A DNA stretch of 64,000 bases from Arthrobacter psychrolactophilus (GTDB taxonomy: Bacteria; Actinomycetota; Actinomycetes; Actinomycetales; Micrococcaceae). The translations under genes and the position numbers were made by a program. Shown here piece after piece: positions 34,723-43,037 of the stretch; position 1 is the stretch's first letter; every line of letters starts with the position of its first letter. The stretch spans positions 1-64,000 of the forward strand of contig NZ_QJVC01000018.1 in NCBI RefSeq assembly GCF_003219795.1, in the 5' to 3' direction. The notes under the pieces were generated by a model that was given only the letters and a program-made list of their open reading frames with translations, was not told the DNA's origin and made no database searches.

Positions 34723-35691
34723 ATGGACATACGGGCTTTGGCCGGCGGCATCGATCGGGACTGGCCGGTCGGCCTGACCTCTGCAACCACGGCCGAGCTC
34801 ACACATTCCGGGCTGGGGCCGCGTCGCCTGACGGCGGGAGTGAAATTTGGCCTGCTCCTCCGTATCCGGCACGGTGTCTATATCCGCAGGGGTGATTGGG
34901 AGGGCCTATATCCTTCTCAGAGGGACGAACTGCGGCTGCTTGCGCACTGCCAGGCCACGAAAGCAACGGCGCTTTATAGCCATCTCAGTGCGGCCCGGCT
35001 GCGGGGACTTTACGTGTGGAATGGCAGTCCAGACGTTCACGTGACAGCGAAGTCCGCGCTTGCCGGTGACAGTGCTGTGCCGGGTGTTCGTGTGCACCGG
35101 CGCACGCTGGCTCCGGAACAGCGACGGCGAATCACCCTTAAAAGGTACGGGGTTGTACGTGTGACATCGCTGGAACAGACCATTGTGGACTGTGCACGTA
35201 CCGAGCCATTTGTCACAGCAGTAATCATTGGCGACTCCGGCCTGCACAAGGGTGTGAGCCTGGAACTCATGAACCAGCTTGTTGCCGGGATGGACGGCCA
35301 TCGCGGTGTGCGAGCAGCAAGGCGCGTACTGGCAGCTTTGGACAAGGGTTCTCAATCCGCCGGCGAGACCCGGCTGCGGCTGGTAGTGGCAGGCATGAAC
35401 ATTCCCCAGCCTGAATATCAGGTGTGGCTGCTGGCCGCCGGCAACAACTACCGGGTGGACGGGGCATGGCGCGCGATCAAACTGGCGCTCGAGTTTGATG
35501 GAAAGAGTAAATACTTTGACTATCAGCGCACGGACGAGGCCATTTATGAGGAGCGGCAGCGGGAGCGGGAGCTCATGGAAGTGGGTTGGATGTTTCTTCG
35601 GGTGGAGTGGAAGGACCTGGCCGATCCGGACCTGCTTAAGCGGCGGATTCGGGCAGCCATCGATGCCGCCAGCCGCCGCTTCAAGCCTTGA
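34723..35691 (+). CDS. AbiEi-like winged-helix protein fused to a DUF559-type nuclease fold
   Basis: A 322-aa protein. Residues about 20-60 form the AbiEi-type winged helix (TTAELTHSGLGPRRL to LLRIRHGVYIRRGDW), the middle (about 70-165) has the AbiEi-like VRVTSLEQTIVDCART, and the C-terminal part (about 212-310) has a DUF559 / very-short-patch-repair-like layout with Glu215, Asp246 and EFDGK (257-261), a PD-(D/E)xK pattern. No AbiEii toxin is adjacent. Such standalone genes are frequent in actinobacteria and their role is unknown. It interrupts the polyol cluster and has an exact DnaA-box-like sequence upstream. Confidence 0.8.
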   Translation: MDIRALAGGIDRDWPVGLTSATTAELTHSGLGPRRLTAGVKFGLLLRIRHGVYIRRGDWEGLYPSQRDELRLLAHCQATKATALYSHLSAARLRGLYVWNGSPDVHVTAKSALAGDSAVPGVRVHRRTLAPEQRRRITLKRYGVVRVTSLEQTIVDCARTEPFVTAVIIGDSGLHKGVSLELMNQLVAGMDGHRGVRAARRVLAALDKGSQSAGETRLRLVVAGMNIPQPEYQVWLLAAGNNYRVDGAWRAIKLALEFDGKSKYFDYQRTDEAIYEERQRERELMEVGWMFLRVEWKDLADPDLLKRRIRAAIDAASRRFKP

Positions 35692-35700
35692 AGCACCGAC

Positions 35701-35760
35701 AACGTGGCCAGCTGGCGAGTGTAGGGCAAAGTTCCCGTACGCTCGACAGCTGGCCACGTT
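35701..35760. terminator. Long imperfect hairpin between convergent genes
   Basis: Arms of 23 nt (35701-35723, 35738-35760) pair at 21 positions; inside, GGG (35724-35726) and CCC (35734-35736) add three more pairs. It starts 10 nt after the DUF559-like stop and ends 19 nt before the mannitol-dehydrogenase stop, with TTTT following on the plus side. A bidirectional terminator is the simple reading. The arms are longer than usual. Confidence 0.75.
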
Positions 35761-35778
35761 TTGAGTGGAAGATTTGGG

Positions 35779-37275
35779 TTACCGGCCCAGAGCCACGAGC
35801 TCCTCGACGGCGGCACGGGCACCGCGAGTATGCAGGGTGTCCAGCGTGCGCAGGTAGGCGTCCGTGAAGCGGGCGTTATCCACGAGGTCACCAAAGACGT
35901 CGCGGTTGCGCAGGAATGCCAGCTTATCCTCGTGTTGCAAGGCGGCGGCTGCCATGAGTGGCTCCTTCAGGCGGTCGACGACGTCCAAGGGTGCGCCGGA
36001 TTCATCCGTCCCCTCGGCGTACCGCGCCCATGAGGCGACGATACCCGCGGAACGGGCGATCCCGCCGTCGTCCGTCAGCTTGTCGTTGCCAAGGTTGATC
36101 CAGATGACCGGGACCAGCCACTTGGGGATCCGGTCTGAACTCTCGGCACACAGGCGGGCGAGGGTGTCACGGACATGCTCGTTGGCAAAGCGCTCGATGA
36201 GCGTGCGCTTGTACAGTGGCAGGTCCACGCCGGGCAGTGGCGAGAGCGCGGGCGTGCCCTCAAGGTCCATGTAATCAAGCAGGAACTGGACAAATAATGG
36301 ATCCTGGCAGACCTCGTGCGCGTAGGTGTAGCCGGCCAGGGTGCCGAAATAGCAGAGCGCCTGGTGGCTGGCGTTGAGGAGCCGGAGTTTCATGAGTTCG
36401 TACGGCTCGACGTCGTCAACCACCTGCACGCCGGCGTCCTCGAATGGTGGGCGACCCATCGTGAAGTGGTCCTCCAGCACCCATTGTTCGAACGGCTCGC
36501 AAACCACCGGCCACTGGTCCGTGATGCCAAATTCGGTGGCAATCGCGTCGCGGTCTGCATCGGCCGTGACAGGTGTGATTCGGTCCACCATGGAGTTTGG
36601 GAACAGTACGTTGGCACGCATCCAGGCGGCCAAATCTGGATCCCGAAGCTCGGCAAAGGCCGTGAACATCTTCTTTGCCACGTCGCCATTGCCCTGGATG
36701 TTGTCGCAGGACATGACGGTGAATGGGGCAATGCCGCGAGAACGACGGCGGGAGAGCGCCTCAGTAACGAGGCCGAAGGTTGTGCGCGGGGTCGCGTTGG
36801 GTGAGAGGTCGTGGACGACGTCGGGGTTTTCGGCGTCGAAATCGCCTGTCACGTGATGGAAGTTGTAGCCGCCCTCGGTTACCGTCAGTGAGACGATGCG
36901 GGTGTCCGGGGAAGCCATCATCTCAATGACGGCATCGGGGTCCGCGGGTGCAAAGAGGTACTCGGTGATGGAGCCGATCACGCGGGCCTCGCGCCGCCCG
37001 TCCGGATGCTTGAGGACCATTGTGTAGAGGCAGTCCTGCTCGGCCATGACCTGGGCCATCTTGGCATCGTGCTCCAGTACCCCAACTCCGCAGATGCCCC
37101 AGTCGAGCGCCTTCCCGGCGTTCATGAGTCGATCAAGGTACATGGCCTGATGGGCGCGGTGGAAGCCGCCAACACCAAAGTGCACGATTCCCGTGGTGAC
37201 CTTGGTGCGGTCGTAGGCCGGAACGGCCACCGACTCAGGTAGGTGGGTGAGGCTCTCGGCATTGAGCTGCGGCAC
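35779..37275 (-). CDS. Mannitol / D-arabitol dehydrogenase family protein
   Basis: A 498-aa long-chain polyol dehydrogenase. HFGVGGFHRAHQAMYLDRL near the N-terminus is the NAD-binding Rossmann motif, KLRLLNASHQALCYFG (centre) contains the catalytic Lys-Asn-His pattern, and EPFEQWVLED is also typical. It oxidises D-mannitol to fructose or D-arabitol to xylulose; fructuronate reductase is a related alternative. GTG 37275 is chosen because AAAGGAG sits 6 nt before it. Reading from ATG 37341 would place codons inside the operator sites. Shares the CTCATTTG element with the importer and regulator. Confidence 0.88.
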   Translation of the reverse strand: MPQLNAESLTHLPESVAVPAYDRTKVTTGIVHFGVGGFHRAHQAMYLDRLMNAGKALDWGICGVGVLEHDAKMAQVMAEQDCLYTMVLKHPDGRREARVIGSITEYLFAPADPDAVIEMMASPDTRIVSLTVTEGGYNFHHVTGDFDAENPDVVHDLSPNATPRTTFGLVTEALSRRRSRGIAPFTVMSCDNIQGNGDVAKKMFTAFAELRDPDLAAWMRANVLFPNSMVDRITPVTADADRDAIATEFGITDQWPVVCEPFEQWVLEDHFTMGRPPFEDAGVQVVDDVEPYELMKLRLLNASHQALCYFGTLAGYTYAHEVCQDPLFVQFLLDYMDLEGTPALSPLPGVDLPLYKRTLIERFANEHVRDTLARLCAESSDRIPKWLVPVIWINLGNDKLTDDGGIARSAGIVASWARYAEGTDESGAPLDVVDRLKEPLMAAAALQHEDKLAFLRNRDVFGDLVDNARFTDAYLRTLDTLHTRGARAAVEELVALGR

Positions 37276-37315
37276 GGTTGGCTCCTTTGGTGACGTGATC
37301 TTCGTCCCACTATAA

Positions 37316-37347
37316 CAAATGAGCGCCATGTGTCTACTCAAATGAGC
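37316..37347. promoter_or_regulatory. SorC-type operator before the mannitol dehydrogenase gene
   Basis: CAAATGAGC at 37316-37324 and CTCAAATGAGC at 37337-37347, the same element as in the 32086-32170 array and 21 nt apart. The sites lie upstream of the GTG start at 37275. They tie the dehydrogenase to the SorC regulon about 5 kb away. Confidence 0.8.
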
Positions 37348-37463
37348 GGAGCTAAGATTCTGCGGCTTAGCGGGGTTTGCGTCGCTCTGTGCTGCGCCTC
37401 GTGGTGCTGGGGGGCTATATTGGCCAGTATCCGACGCAGGACTATTTGCAGCAGGAGGGCCAC

Positions 37464-39212
37464 ATGGCCAAGGAACTTGCCAGTCAGCTCATCGAACAAT
37501 TGCAGGCAGCGGGTGTGCGGCGTATCTACGGGATTGTGGGCGACAGCCTGAACCCGCTGGTGGATGCGGTGCGGAAAACCGGCGGTTCCGCCAAAGGCGG
37601 GATTGACTGGATCCATGTCCGCCACGAGGAAGCCGCCGCGTTCGCAGCCGGTGCCGAGGCGCAGCTCACCGGGGAACTGGCCGTGTGTGCTGGTTCGTGT
37701 GGTCCGGGAAATTTGCACCTGATGAACGGGCTCTATGACGCCAATCGCACGGGTGCGCCGGTGTTGGCCATCGCGTCCCATCTTCCCAGCGTACAAATCG
37801 GCAGCGGATTTTTTCAGGAGACCCACCCAGACCGGCTGTTTGGCGAGTGCTCGGTGTACTCGGAGCTCATCAGTACCTCTGACCAGGCTCCAAGGGTGCT
37901 CCACAATGCCATTCAACATGCCGTGGGCTTGCGGGGTGTTGCTGTGGTGACGTTGCCAGGTGACATCGCCAGTTTGCCAGCCACTGCGCCGTCGCCGCTG
38001 CAGCGCCCCTTGCGCCCGGCAAGTTTGGTGCCAGCCTCGGAAAGCATCAAAGAACTGGCAGACGCGATCAATAGCGCTAACAAGGTGGCCATCTTCGCCG
38101 GAGCCGGCGTGCAGGGAGCTCATGACGAAGTCATTGCGCTGGCGGAACTGATCAAGGCACCCATTGGGCACAGCCTGCGCGGCAAGGATTTCATCCAATA
38201 CGACAACCCCTACGACATTGGGATGACCGGCCTGTTGGGCTACGGGGCAGCGGCGGAGGGTATCGAGGATGCTGACCTGCTAATCATGCTTGGCACCGAT
38301 TTTCCATATGACCAATTCCTGCCGTCCACAAGAACTGCCCAAGTGGACAGGGCTCCTGAGCATTTAGGGCGTCGGACGGACGTGGATATTGCCGTTCATG
38401 GTGACGTCCTTCCCACAATCCAGGCACTGATGCCCCTGATAGTGGCCAAGGAGCATTCCAAGTTCTTGGATACGATCCTGAAAAAACACGACAAGCTCAT
38501 GAATAAGGCAGTGGGTGCTTATACCCGCAAGGCCGACAAATTGGTGCCCATCCACCCGGAATACGCCGCATCCCTGCTTGATGAAATTGCCGCCGACGAT
38601 GCGATCTTCACCGCTGACACCGGCATGTGCAATGTTTGGACAGCTCGTTACATCAACCCCTTGGGTACGCGCAGGCTGATTGGTTCCTATCTACATGGTT
38701 CCATGGCGAATGCGCTTCCCCAGGCCATCGGTGTCCAGGCGGCCTATCCCGACCGGCAAGTCATCTCCGTCTCCGGCGATGGCGGACTGTCCATGCTGCT
38801 GGGTGAATTGATCACGGCCGCGGCCCACAAGCTGCCCATCAACGTGGTGGTCTTCAATAACTCCACCCTGGGCATGGTGAAGCTTGAAATGTTAGTCGAC
38901 GGACTGCAGGACTTTGGCGTGGACGTTCCAGACGCCAACTACGCCGCCATTGCTGCGGCGATGGGCTTCCATGCCGTCCGTGTCACCGATCCGGGCAATA
39001 TCGCGGACGCCTATAGGGCTGCCTTTGCCCATGATGGGCCCTCCCTGGTGGAATTGATCACCGATCCCAATGCCCTGTCCATTCCGCCAAAAATCAAGGG
39101 TGGGCAAGTGATTGGCTTTGCCACGGCGATGTCGAAGATCGTACTGAACAAGGGTGCCGGCGAGGCTGTCAGCATGGCCCGGTCCAATCTGCGCAACATC
39201 CCCCGCGGCTAA
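37464..39212 (+). CDS. poxB: Pyruvate dehydrogenase/oxidase, PoxB type
   Basis: A 582-aa thiamine-diphosphate enzyme that decarboxylates pyruvate to acetate, passing electrons to quinone. The N-terminal domain has RRIYGIVGDSLNPLVDAV and HVRHEEAAAFAAGAEAQL with the catalytic Glu, FAD domain features lie in the middle, and the ThDP motif GDGG...FNNSTLGM is in the C-terminal third. The last part (SMARSNLRNIPRG) is a basic tail like the lipid-binding end of PoxB. AGGAGG precedes ATG 37464, so the upstream in-frame codons are excluded. A DUF1304 gene follows after 27 nt. Confidence 0.92.
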   Translation: MAKELASQLIEQLQAAGVRRIYGIVGDSLNPLVDAVRKTGGSAKGGIDWIHVRHEEAAAFAAGAEAQLTGELAVCAGSCGPGNLHLMNGLYDANRTGAPVLAIASHLPSVQIGSGFFQETHPDRLFGECSVYSELISTSDQAPRVLHNAIQHAVGLRGVAVVTLPGDIASLPATAPSPLQRPLRPASLVPASESIKELADAINSANKVAIFAGAGVQGAHDEVIALAELIKAPIGHSLRGKDFIQYDNPYDIGMTGLLGYGAAAEGIEDADLLIMLGTDFPYDQFLPSTRTAQVDRAPEHLGRRTDVDIAVHGDVLPTIQALMPLIVAKEHSKFLDTILKKHDKLMNKAVGAYTRKADKLVPIHPEYAASLLDEIAADDAIFTADTGMCNVWTARYINPLGTRRLIGSYLHGSMANALPQAIGVQAAYPDRQVISVSGDGGLSMLLGELITAAAHKLPINVVVFNNSTLGMVKLEMLVDGLQDFGVDVPDANYAAIAAAMGFHAVRVTDPGNIADAYRAAFAHDGPSLVELITDPNALSIPPKIKGGQVIGFATAMSKIVLNKGAGEAVSMARSNLRNIPRG

Positions 39213-39239
39213 CCCGCCTCCCACAATCTAAGGATCCCG

Positions 39240-39626
39240 ATGTTCATAGCAGCACTCATTTTCGCTGGACTGGCCGCGCTGGTTCACGTTTACATCTTTG
39301 TGTTGGAGTCGCTGCGTTGGACGGCGGACAGCACCCGGAAGACCTTCGGCACCTCTGTTGCGGAGGCGAACTCCACCAAGGAAATGGCCTTCAATCAGGG
39401 GTTCTACAACCTGTTCCTTGCCGTAGTGGCCGCGGCCGGTATTGTCGCCGGCGCCGCTGGCCACCATGGTGTGGGTGCCGCACTTGTCCTCGCCGGAGCT
39501 GGTTCTATGCTTGCCGCTGGGCTGGTCTTGCTCATTTCATCGCCTTCGAAAGCAAAAGCGGCCCTGGTGCAGCTCACGTTCCCGCTGCTCGCCGTCGTCC
39601 TTGTCTTGGTGTCGCTGGCTGCTTAG
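39240..39626 (+). CDS. DUF1304 membrane protein
   Basis: A 128-aa integral membrane protein with four helices. ALVHVYIFVLESLRWT and FNQGFYNLFLAVVAAAG are family marks. The function of DUF1304 is unknown. It follows poxB on the same strand and may be coexpressed, but a functional link is not shown. Overlaps the convergent MFS gene by 4 nt. Confidence 0.9.
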   Translation: MFIAALIFAGLAALVHVYIFVLESLRWTADSTRKTFGTSVAEANSTKEMAFNQGFYNLFLAVVAAAGIVAGAAGHHGVGAALVLAGAGSMLAAGLVLLISSPSKAKAALVQLTFPLLAVVLVLVSLAA

Positions 39627-40834
39627 AAAGCAGTCCGGCGCAAGCCACTCGATACGAGGGCTAGACAGAGCAGGCACACCACAGCGCAGGCGCCTAGCAA
39701 AACCGTATAGGTGGCGAAGCCCGCCAACCCGGCCAAGGCCATGGGGAGTAGAAACCCGATATAGCTGAGGCTATAGAACACGCCCGTCAGCCCGGCCAGA
39801 TCCCGGCCGGTGGCGATGCGTTGGATCTCCACCAATCCCGAAACCAGGGCGATTCCGTACGATGCACCCAACAATATTGCAGATACGGCACCGGCCACTA
39901 GGGATAGATAGTGGGCGTTGATGGCCGTGACGATGAGCCCGACGATCATGGTTGTCATCCCCACGAGAAGGGCTCTGCCTCCCGTTGCCTCATTGATGCG
40001 TGCGGCAAAGGGCTGCACGAGGGCCCCCGTGCCCAGCGTGAGGACGGTTAGCAGCGTGGCGTAGCCAAGCTGCATGGTGCCTAGGCGCTCGCCTTCGAGC
40101 ATGGGAATGACGGCGTAAGCGACACCGGCCGTCGCAAAAATCCAAGGAGCAGCTGGTAAGACTACGCGGCGGAATCGCAGGTGTCCCACAAGCGGCACGC
40201 GCAGATCGTCTAGGAGTGAGGTTGCCTGCGGGCCGTCCTGGCCGGCCTCGAGGGTGACTGTCTCCGGCGCTTTCGCCAATGCCAACAACGCGAGAATACT
40301 CAAGACGATGTGCAGGATGTAGGGGGTCATGGTGGGCAATGGGCCCCACTGTGCAAGGATTCCGGACGCGCCAGCGCCGAGTCCAAAGCCCAGCGTCAGG
40401 ATCAGTGAGGGGCGACGGGCTCCAGCCGTGGCGTCAGCCTGCTTATCGAACGGCGGCATGGATAGTTCCTTGAGCCAGCTCGTACCCACAGCCATGCCGA
40501 TTCCGACCCCGATGCCAGCTAGCATTCGGCCCGCGCACATGAGGATCTCACTGTGAAAACACAAGGCCAAGATCACGCTGGCGACGATCCCAAGAATAAC
40601 GCCGAGGATGGTCAGCAGCTTGCGCCCGTACCGGTCAGATAACGGACCGGAGATGAGTAAACCCGGAATGAGGCCCAAAACGTAAGTGGCAAGGAACAAG
40701 TCCACGCTCACCACGGAGTAGTGGCCAATATCGCGGTACAGGCTGAGAAGTGGTGTGAAGTGATTGCCTCCCCACGCCAAGACGAAAACTGCGGGGGCGG
40801 CACGAAGCCATAATGCGGCGCGGGCGGCGCGCAT
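39623..40834 (-). CDS. MFS transporter
   Basis: A 403-aa major-facilitator protein with about 12 helices. The loop 2-3 motif GPLSDRYGRKLLTILGV is clear. ATG 40834 is preferred over GTG 40843, because AAGGA lies about 11 nt upstream of the ATG and too close to the GTG. Substrate unknown. It follows the GntR regulator on the same strand with a 55-nt gap, so that regulator probably controls it. Confidence 0.9.
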   Translation of the reverse strand: MRAARAALWLRAAPAVFVLAWGGNHFTPLLSLYRDIGHYSVVSVDLFLATYVLGLIPGLLISGPLSDRYGRKLLTILGVILGIVASVILALCFHSEILMCAGRMLAGIGVGIGMAVGTSWLKELSMPPFDKQADATAGARRPSLILTLGFGLGAGASGILAQWGPLPTMTPYILHIVLSILALLALAKAPETVTLEAGQDGPQATSLLDDLRVPLVGHLRFRRVVLPAAPWIFATAGVAYAVIPMLEGERLGTMQLGYATLLTVLTLGTGALVQPFAARINEATGGRALLVGMTTMIVGLIVTAINAHYLSLVAGAVSAILLGASYGIALVSGLVEIQRIATGRDLAGLTGVFYSLSYIGFLLPMALAGLAGFATYTVLLGACAVVCLLCLALVSSGLRRTAF

Positions 40835-40889
40835 GAAAATCACTATCCTTGGGGTTGCTTGTGGTTACTTCAATGGGCGAATAGATTAC

Positions 40890-41582
40890 TTACGTTGCTG
40901 CGACGTGGCGTCGCAGCAATTCCTCGTAGCCGCGAGGATCGGCCGAAGCCAGGAGCTCGGCGAGCCGGGCGTGATCGTCCATGAAGCGCTGCAAATCAGC
41001 TGTGTTGGTGCGTGCGGTGAGGCACGTTAGCCGGGCCAAGCGAGGTCCGAGCTGAGCATAGAAATCATCGATGATGGGATTCCCAGAACCAGCAACGATT
41101 CGGGCATGGAATTGATGATCGGCGCGGGCGAAGGCAGGAAGATCGTCCTGTTCTGCTGCCGCGCGTTGCACAGCGATCAAAGCAGCCAAGTCCGCCGCGA
41201 TACGCTGTTCCCCTGAGGCACCGCTTGTCGTTTGCTCCCGGCCAGCTGTTTGAAGTTCGACGGCGCGAGACTCAAGCATGATGCGGACCTGCAAGAGGTG
41301 CGCGGTTTCTTCCGGGGTGTGGCTCGTAACGACGGCGCCCTTTTTCGGGAACAAGCGCAACAGGCCCTGCGATTCCATCAGGAGGAACGCCTCGCGCACG
41401 GGAGTCCGGCTCACATCGAAGCGCTCGGCCACTTCGCCCTCGGTGATGAGGGTGCCCCCGGGAAGGGTGCCACCGACAATGTCGGCGCTGACGCTCGCAT
41501 ACACGCGTTCCACTGCGGTGCTCGCCTGAACCGGTTCGGGGTGCCAAGACCAATGTCGGCTGATATGAGGATTTTTGGCCAT
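40890..41582 (-). CDS. GntR-family (FCD) regulator
   Basis: A 230-aa regulator read from ATG 41582. The winged HTH (about 22-85) has LITEGEVAERFDVSRTPVREAFLLMESQGLL, and the FCD effector domain (about 95-225) has the helical metal-site pattern RADHQFHARIVAGSGNP. Coding can be extended upstream to 41666, but that adds non-conserved residues and covers the likely promoter. Next to the MFS gene it probably regulates. Confidence 0.9.
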   Translation of the reverse strand: MAKNPHISRHWSWHPEPVQASTAVERVYASVSADIVGGTLPGGTLITEGEVAERFDVSRTPVREAFLLMESQGLLRLFPKKGAVVTSHTPEETAHLLQVRIMLESRAVELQTAGREQTTSGASGEQRIAADLAALIAVQRAAAEQDDLPAFARADHQFHARIVAGSGNPIIDDFYAQLGPRLARLTCLTARTNTADLQRFMDDHARLAELLASADPRGYEELLRRHVAAT

Positions 41583-41598
41583 GGTTTGAGTATAGATC

Positions 41599-41619
41599 AT
41601 AAATGCATTGATAAATGCA
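41599..41619. promoter_or_regulatory. Inverted and direct repeat before the GntR gene
   Basis: ATAAATGCA occurs at 41599-41607 and 41611-41619, and TGCATT-GATA-AATGCA (41604-41619) is an exact inverted repeat. It stands 17-37 bp upstream of the GntR ATG. A plausible operator for autoregulation, from position only. Confidence 0.4.
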
Positions 41620-41689
41620 ACACGATTTTGAGGCGCTAGCCATTGAAGGGCCGGGGCAACGAGCATAGCGTTGAACTACATCCGAGGGG

Positions 41690-41890
41690 GTGGCCAAAGT
41701 GGAAATTCATCTGTGGTGGCTTGAGCTCGAATTACGAGCCAAGCAGTGGCTGCGTGAAAATACGGGCGCGCAAGAAGTGCCCGACAATGTTGCGGAGGCC
41801 GTGGCTGCGGCCGGCGGCAGTTTGACCGGAGGAACACTGACACAGCGCGAGTGGGACTTCATCGTGACCCAGTCGGAGTTCGTTGACTAG
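41690..41890 (+). CDS. Small hypothetical protein
   Basis: A 66-aa acidic, Trp-rich protein (VEIHLWWLELELRAKQWLREN), with a predicted helical N-terminal half and a TQREWDFIVTQSEFVD end. No family was recognised. GTG 41690 or, with AGGGGG at better spacing, GTG 41699 may be the start. It sits alone between divergent GntR and convergent YdcF genes. The codon pattern looks coding, but only comparison can confirm it. Confidence 0.6.
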   Translation: MAKVEIHLWWLELELRAKQWLRENTGAQEVPDNVAEAVAAAGGSLTGGTLTQREWDFIVTQSEFVD

Positions 41891-41915
41891 TGGTGCTGGT
41901 GGTGGGACTTGGCTG

Positions 41916-42926
41916 CTACTGGGATGCCTGGATCACGGCAAACGTCAGGACTGCCGTCAGGGCAACAAACGGAATGCACATGAGCGCATGCAGGATCTTG
42001 TGCTCTTTCAGAATGGCGACAAATTCACGCAGAAACGCGCTGGGTAGGAAGTATCGAGCCGTGGGGGAGCCAACCACTTGTGCGTCGATCCCTAACTTGC
42101 GTGACAGCAGGGCCGCCCGCAGCACATGGTAATTATTGGTCACGACCACCATCTCGCCCTCGCGACCTTGCTCCTTGGCCACGGCTGCAGAGAACCTGAG
42201 GTTCTGGGCCGTGTTGACCGCTTGATCTTCCGCCACGACATGTTGTTCCGGCGCACCAGCCGCCACGAGGTACTCGGCCATGGCGACGCCCTCGGGGTGA
42301 GATTCATCTGCGCCCTGACCCCCGCTGGGAATCAACAAGGGCGAGTTCTCCGGCGCCGCCTCTTGATAAATTTCCAGCCCCTTATCTAAACGGGAACGAA
42401 GGAGCGGGGGCACTTTTCCGTTGATAATTTGCGAGCCTAGGATGACCACGGCAACGGGCTTAAGGGTGTGCTTCATGCGCCCGTAAGCCACGGCATAGGC
42501 CAGAAAAACCACAAAAACAACACCAAAGTAGCTGCACAGGAAGAACAGCAGGGCGGCCAGGCCGATGGCCACGGGGTTGAGCGTGATGACGAGGAGAACC
42601 GCGAACACTGGAAGCCCCACAAGGGCCACGCCCGCCACGAGCGAGAGTAGATTGCCCAGGCTGCGGCCCTCATTGCGCATCATGGTGGCGCCGTTGCTGA
42701 TGAGGAATCCGGCCAAGACTAAAATCGCCAGCGGGGAGGCCGCGATGATGGCGAAGGCGATCCACTGCGTCCACGGGAACCAGTTCGCCAGGATTTCCGA
42801 GATGCCCACGAGCGCGAACCAGCCCGCAGCCACGAGGACTATGCCGTTTCGCAGCATACGGGGATCCTTGTGGCGTAGATACAGGTAAACGCAGCCCAAA
42901 ATGAGGGCCAGAATCAGGGAAATCAT
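41916..42926 (-). CDS. YdcF/SanA/ElyC-family membrane protein
   Basis: A 336-aa protein with an N-terminal membrane part of about five helices (1-160) and a DUF218 domain (about 168-300). Marks are AVVILGSQIINGKVPPLLRSRLDKGLEIY, LIPSGGQGADE, SEA-like TAQNLRFSAAVAKEQG and VVVTNNYHVLRAALLSRKLG. A last helix closes the chain. The family acts in envelope or vancomycin-permeability related roles; the exact reaction is not known. Confidence 0.9.
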   Translation of the reverse strand: MISLILALILGCVYLYLRHKDPRMLRNGIVLVAAGWFALVGISEILANWFPWTQWIAFAIIAASPLAILVLAGFLISNGATMMRNEGRSLGNLLSLVAGVALVGLPVFAVLLVITLNPVAIGLAALLFFLCSYFGVVFVVFLAYAVAYGRMKHTLKPVAVVILGSQIINGKVPPLLRSRLDKGLEIYQEAAPENSPLLIPSGGQGADESHPEGVAMAEYLVAAGAPEQHVVAEDQAVNTAQNLRFSAAVAKEQGREGEMVVVTNNYHVLRAALLSRKLGIDAQVVGSPTARYFLPSAFLREFVAILKEHKILHALMCIPFVALTAVLTFAVIQASQ

Positions 42927-43037
42927 GGTGCCAGCCTACGTGCTGAGGGGAGGTGGGCGCCGTCGAACCTGCCGAATAAGAGCCGGAAATGTGATCTTAG
43001 CGGCCAAGGCGGGACAGTTCAGGGGAAGTGGGAGACA

